Of a stretch of 7,633 bases of DNA, positions 5,849 through 7,633 are shown in pieces. The stretch lies in NCBI GenBank assembly GCA_958438185.1, contig CAUBQU010000053.1:1-7633 (forward strand), in the 5' to 3' direction. A model generated the notes under the pieces. The model had not been told where the DNA came from, made no database searches, and was given only the letters and a program-made list of their open reading frames with translations. Numbering within the stretch: the stretch's first letter is position 1; each line of letters starts with the position of its first letter. The position numbers were made by a program, and so were the translations under genes. This DNA is from an uncultured Oscillospiraceae bacterium (GTDB lineage Bacteria; Bacillota; Clostridia; Oscillospirales; Oscillospiraceae).

Positions 5849-7327
5849 ATCCTGCACCGCGCAGGATGCAGACGCCGCCGCACCCTCGCCGGGCGCATAG
5901 CGGTCGCGCTCCCCCGGGGCATAGGCCGCTGTGATGAGCCCCTCTCCGGCCGCCGCCTCCCAAGCCGCCTGGGCGCTGGCAGTCAGGAACCCATTGTCCC
6001 CGACCGCCGCATCAGCAAGCGCCGCCTGGGCGATCACGGCCCCGTCCCGTGAAAAGACGATTTTCCCCTGCGGCGCAGGCGTCGTCAGGTTGCTGGTCCG
6101 TGAAACCTGCACCCGCGCCGTCAGCATGACATTCGCCCCGGCGTGCGCCGTGTCCCGGTCCGCCGTGACCGCCGTGACCGTGACGGTTAGCTTGCCATCT
6201 GCGTTATAAGTCCCCTCGTGCTGATACGCCCCCGCGCCGCTGACGGTGCAGCTCTGAAACGTCGGCGCTGTGACATTTGTCGCCCGGCCAAACGTCTGAA
6301 ATACCAGCGTCCCCCCGGTGACGGCAAGGCCCGCCGCGGTCCCGGCCGTACCATCATCATAACCGCCGCCGAGGTCAAACGCCCCCGCGCCGCCGGTGAC
6401 CGTGACCGTGCCGCCAGAAATGCTGACTTGCCCGGCATTGACGCCATTCTTGGCGCACCCGCCGATGCCCGCCCCTGCCGGGCCGCCCATCGCCGTGACC
6501 GCACCGCCGGTGACGGTCAGCGTGCTGTCTGCCGGGATAGCGACCCCCGCGCCGCCATAGAGGGTCTGGGCGGTCTCGTCCTTGGAAACCGTCGCGCCCC
6601 CCGTCGCTTCCACCGTGCCGCCGTTTACGGTCAGCGCGCCTTTTTGCACGGCGATTCCTGCGCCGCAATCGCCCCAGAGGTTCGACCGGTAATAAGCGCT
6701 GTTTCCACCCGTCGCCTTCACCGCACCGCCGTCTACGGTCATTTGCCCGACCAAGATCGCATCACAAGCGTTCAGTTCCCGCCGATACGCTTCCACATAC
6801 TGAACGCTTCCGCCGCTTGCCGTCAAGCTTCCGCCCCGCACCGTGACCGACGCGGCCGGTCCATAGATCCCCTCACCGCTATAGGCATATACATGGTCAT
6901 AGGTCCCGCGCCAATCCGCGCCCGTCACCAAAATGTCGCCGCTCTCTAAAACCAGCGCGGCATCTCTCTCCAGTTTAATCGCCTTCCCTGTTCCGGGTGT
7001 CACCTGCAGGAGCCCACACTGCGCCCCCATGCCATCCGTAGTGTCACGGACGGTCAGCTGTTTCCCCCAGTCGACGGTTACGGCCTGCACCGTCAACGTA
7101 TAGCCGTTGAGGTCGATTGTGCTATCCTCCGCGACCGTCAGGCCCGTGGTCTCCGGCACCGTGACATTCTGCCACAGCGTGACATCCGCACCCGCCGCCA
7201 GCGCATTCACCAGGCTTTGGGCATCGTAAATATCCGCATCCGCCGCCAAAACCGGCGTTGGGCACCAAGCCGCCAGCATCGCAAGGACCAGGCAGCCCGC
7301 CAAAAATCTCCGCATTCTGTCTCGCAT
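5426..7327 (-). CDS. Secreted N-terminal part of the surface protein
   Basis: 633 residues as sequenced. Residues 1-28 are a signal peptide: charged MRDRMRR, hydrophobic core to about 20, likely cleavage after VLA-28. Residues about 45-370 contain a Gly- and Thr-rich repetitive region with motifs such as VNGGTVEATGG and ISGGTVTVTGG, typical of right-handed beta-helix surface proteins. Residues about 380-490 look like an Ig-like domain of the Big_3_5 type (LTVTVTAVTADRD, GKIVFSRDG). From 494 the cysteine-pair array begins, and the frame stops at codon 634. ATG 7327 is chosen because it overlaps the upstream stop as TGATG; TTG at 7330 is better spaced (8 nt) from AAGGAG and is possible. It is translationally linked to the XRE regulator upstream. 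As it stands, the product would be exported without an SLH anchor. Confidence 0.82.
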   Translation of the reverse strand: MRDRMRRFLAGCLVLAMLAAWCPTPVLAADADIYDAQSLVNALAAGADVTLWQNVTVPETTGLTVAEDSTIDLNGYTLTVQAVTVDWGKQLTVRDTTDGMGAQCGLLQVTPGTGKAIKLERDAALVLESGDILVTGADWRGTYDHVYAYSGEGIYGPAASVTVRGGSLTASGGSVQYVEAYRRELNACDAILVGQMTVDGGAVKATGGNSAYYRSNLWGDCGAGIAVQKGALTVNGGTVEATGGATVSKDETAQTLYGGAGVAIPADSTLTVTGGAVTAMGGPAGAGIGGCAKNGVNAGQVSISGGTVTVTGGAGAFDLGGGYDDGTAGTAAGLAVTGGTLVFQTFGRATNVTAPTFQSCTVSGAGAYQHEGTYNADGKLTVTVTAVTADRDTAHAGANVMLTARVQVSRTSNLTTPAPQGKIVFSRDGAVIAQAALADAAVGDNGFLTASAQAAWEAAAGEGLITAAYAPGERDRYAPGEGAAASASCAVQDHSLQCTVALQPTDAQAGALLGVCQLCGAEREIPLPPLGLAEYDYDVVQAATCTATGTGRYTWKVTDYGTFHFDTVLPRAAHRYRDTVTAPTCTAQGVTTHVCSACGDTYEDAYTPALGHDWRFQITTQPTQTDGGVLTGV

Positions 7328-7590
7328 CAAGTCTCACGCTCCTTCCTCTTTTCACCGCGTTCCGCCTCGGCCGCACCTGGCACGATGTCCCCTCGTTGCA
7401 TCTTCACAAACAGCTCCGGGGTGACGTTCAGGGCAAGGCAGATCGCCTTCAGGTCGTCCGCATACATCGTCCGCGCCCCGGTAAACATCTGGGCAAACGC
7501 CGCCGCGGGGATCCCCGCCCGTTCGGCAACAGCAGCCTGCGGCTCGCCCATCTCTTCTATGTACCGCCGGACATTTTCATAAACACGCAC
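7327..7590 (-). CDS. Small XRE-type helix-turn-helix regulator
   Basis: An 87-residue protein that is essentially one Cro/C1-type HTH domain with a charged tail. It opens YENVRRYIEEMGE. The HTH is about residues 18-40 (QAAVAERAGIPAAAFAQMFTG), followed by ADDLKAICLALNVTPELF, the usual end of the XRE domain. The tail GEKRKERET is hydrophilic. GTG at 7590 is preferred because GAGGTG (7602-7597) lies 6 nt upstream; GTG at 7599 (90 residues) falls within that site. The stop overlaps the ATG of the surface-protein gene (TGATG), so the two are co-transcribed and probably coupled. It likely represses or activates its own operon. Small regulators of this type are also common in phages and mobile elements, but nothing else here points to one. 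Confidence 0.83.
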   Translation of the reverse strand: MRVYENVRRYIEEMGEPQAAVAERAGIPAAAFAQMFTGARTMYADDLKAICLALNVTPELFVKMQRGDIVPGAAEAERGEKRKERET

Positions 7591-7621
7591 CGCCGTCACC
7601 TCAAATTCCAGTTATTCTTGA

Positions 7622-7632
7622 TTTATATCATA
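7622..7632 (-). promoter_or_regulatory. Possible -10 region of the XRE operon
   Basis: On the minus strand TATGAT (7632-7627) and TATAAA (7627-7622) are both 5-of-6 matches to the -10 consensus, in an AT-rich stretch 32-42 nt before the GTG start. The -35 box would lie beyond the window edge, so this cannot be confirmed. Confidence 0.3.
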
Positions 7633-7633
7633 T

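Larger units (their letters stand above)
3380..7327 (-). pseudogene. SLH-anchored surface protein gene split by in-frame TGA
   Basis: The two long minus-strand frames belong to one gene. They are in the same phase, and together would encode a 1315-residue exported protein: signal peptide, beta-helix-like domain, Ig-like domain, Cys-x-x-Cys repeat array, three SLH domains. The only interruption is TGA at codon 634 (5426-5428), with no indel. Repeat periods run straight through the stop, with unit boundaries at exact multiples, so the gene was built as a continuous frame. Without read-through the product lacks its wall anchor. Alternatives to gene decay are a sequencing error or UGA recoding. 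The role is probably a cell-surface adhesin or structural protein; no enzyme motif was seen. Confidence 0.8.

Noticed and set aside
3440..6949. Long plus-strand open frames (413, 422 and 243 codons) opposite the surface-protein gene
   Set aside because: They are Arg- and Pro-rich antisense frames of a GC-rich repetitive gene, lack ribosome sites and domains, and the minus-strand frame has clear signal peptide, repeats and SLH domains.
7259..7327. Lipoprotein signal (LAAWC) in the surface-protein N-terminus
   Set aside because: Trp at the -1 position does not fit a lipobox, and a normal signal peptidase site (VLA) follows.

Overview
The window comes from a GC-rich Gram-positive anaerobe, most likely a gut Clostridia member of the Oscillospiraceae/Ruminococcaceae kind. 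The evidence is the codon use (mostly G or C in third positions), strong AGGAGG-type ribosome binding sites, a tRNA with encoded CCA, three C-terminal SLH domains, and the cysteine-pair repeats common in surface proteins of these bacteria. The species assignment is inference.

Layout, left to right. Positions 1-268 hold no convincing gene. They contain two minus-strand terminator hairpins and a cluster of AAACACGC repeats, all downstream of a minus-strand tRNA-Thr(GGT) at 269-344. The tRNA has a near-perfect sigma-70 promoter at 407-435. A plus-strand operon follows (606-3289): a MarR-family regulator, a 506-residue membrane protein made of two fused DUF1538 halves, and a tandem-duplicated PII-like protein whose ATG overlaps the transporter stop codon (ATGA). 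A hairpin terminator at 3316-3355 serves this operon and also faces the convergent minus-strand locus.

The right half (3380-7590) is a minus-strand unit. It has a small XRE-type regulator followed, with TGATG overlap, by a very large exported surface protein. That protein has a signal peptide, a beta-helix-like Gly-rich region, an Ig-like domain, an array of Cys-x-x-Cys repeats (one partial 80-residue unit, two 118-residue units, four 77-residue units) and three SLH domains for cell-wall anchoring.

The large reading frame is broken by one in-frame TGA at 5426-5428. The TGA sits exactly where both sister repeats have the first Cys of a Cys-x-x-Cys pair. There is no frameshift, and the frame continues for 681 codons to the SLH domains. 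The simplest reading is a point nonsense mutation that separates the exported part from its anchor. A sequencing error or recoding are alternatives.

The plus-strand operon looks like a regulated membrane transport module: a MarR switch for transcription, a two-half DUF1538 carrier probably for cations, and a PII-type protein likely to gate it in response to a small ligand. The minus-strand pair looks like a regulated cell-surface adhesin or structural protein. Nothing in the sequence links the two operons functionally.
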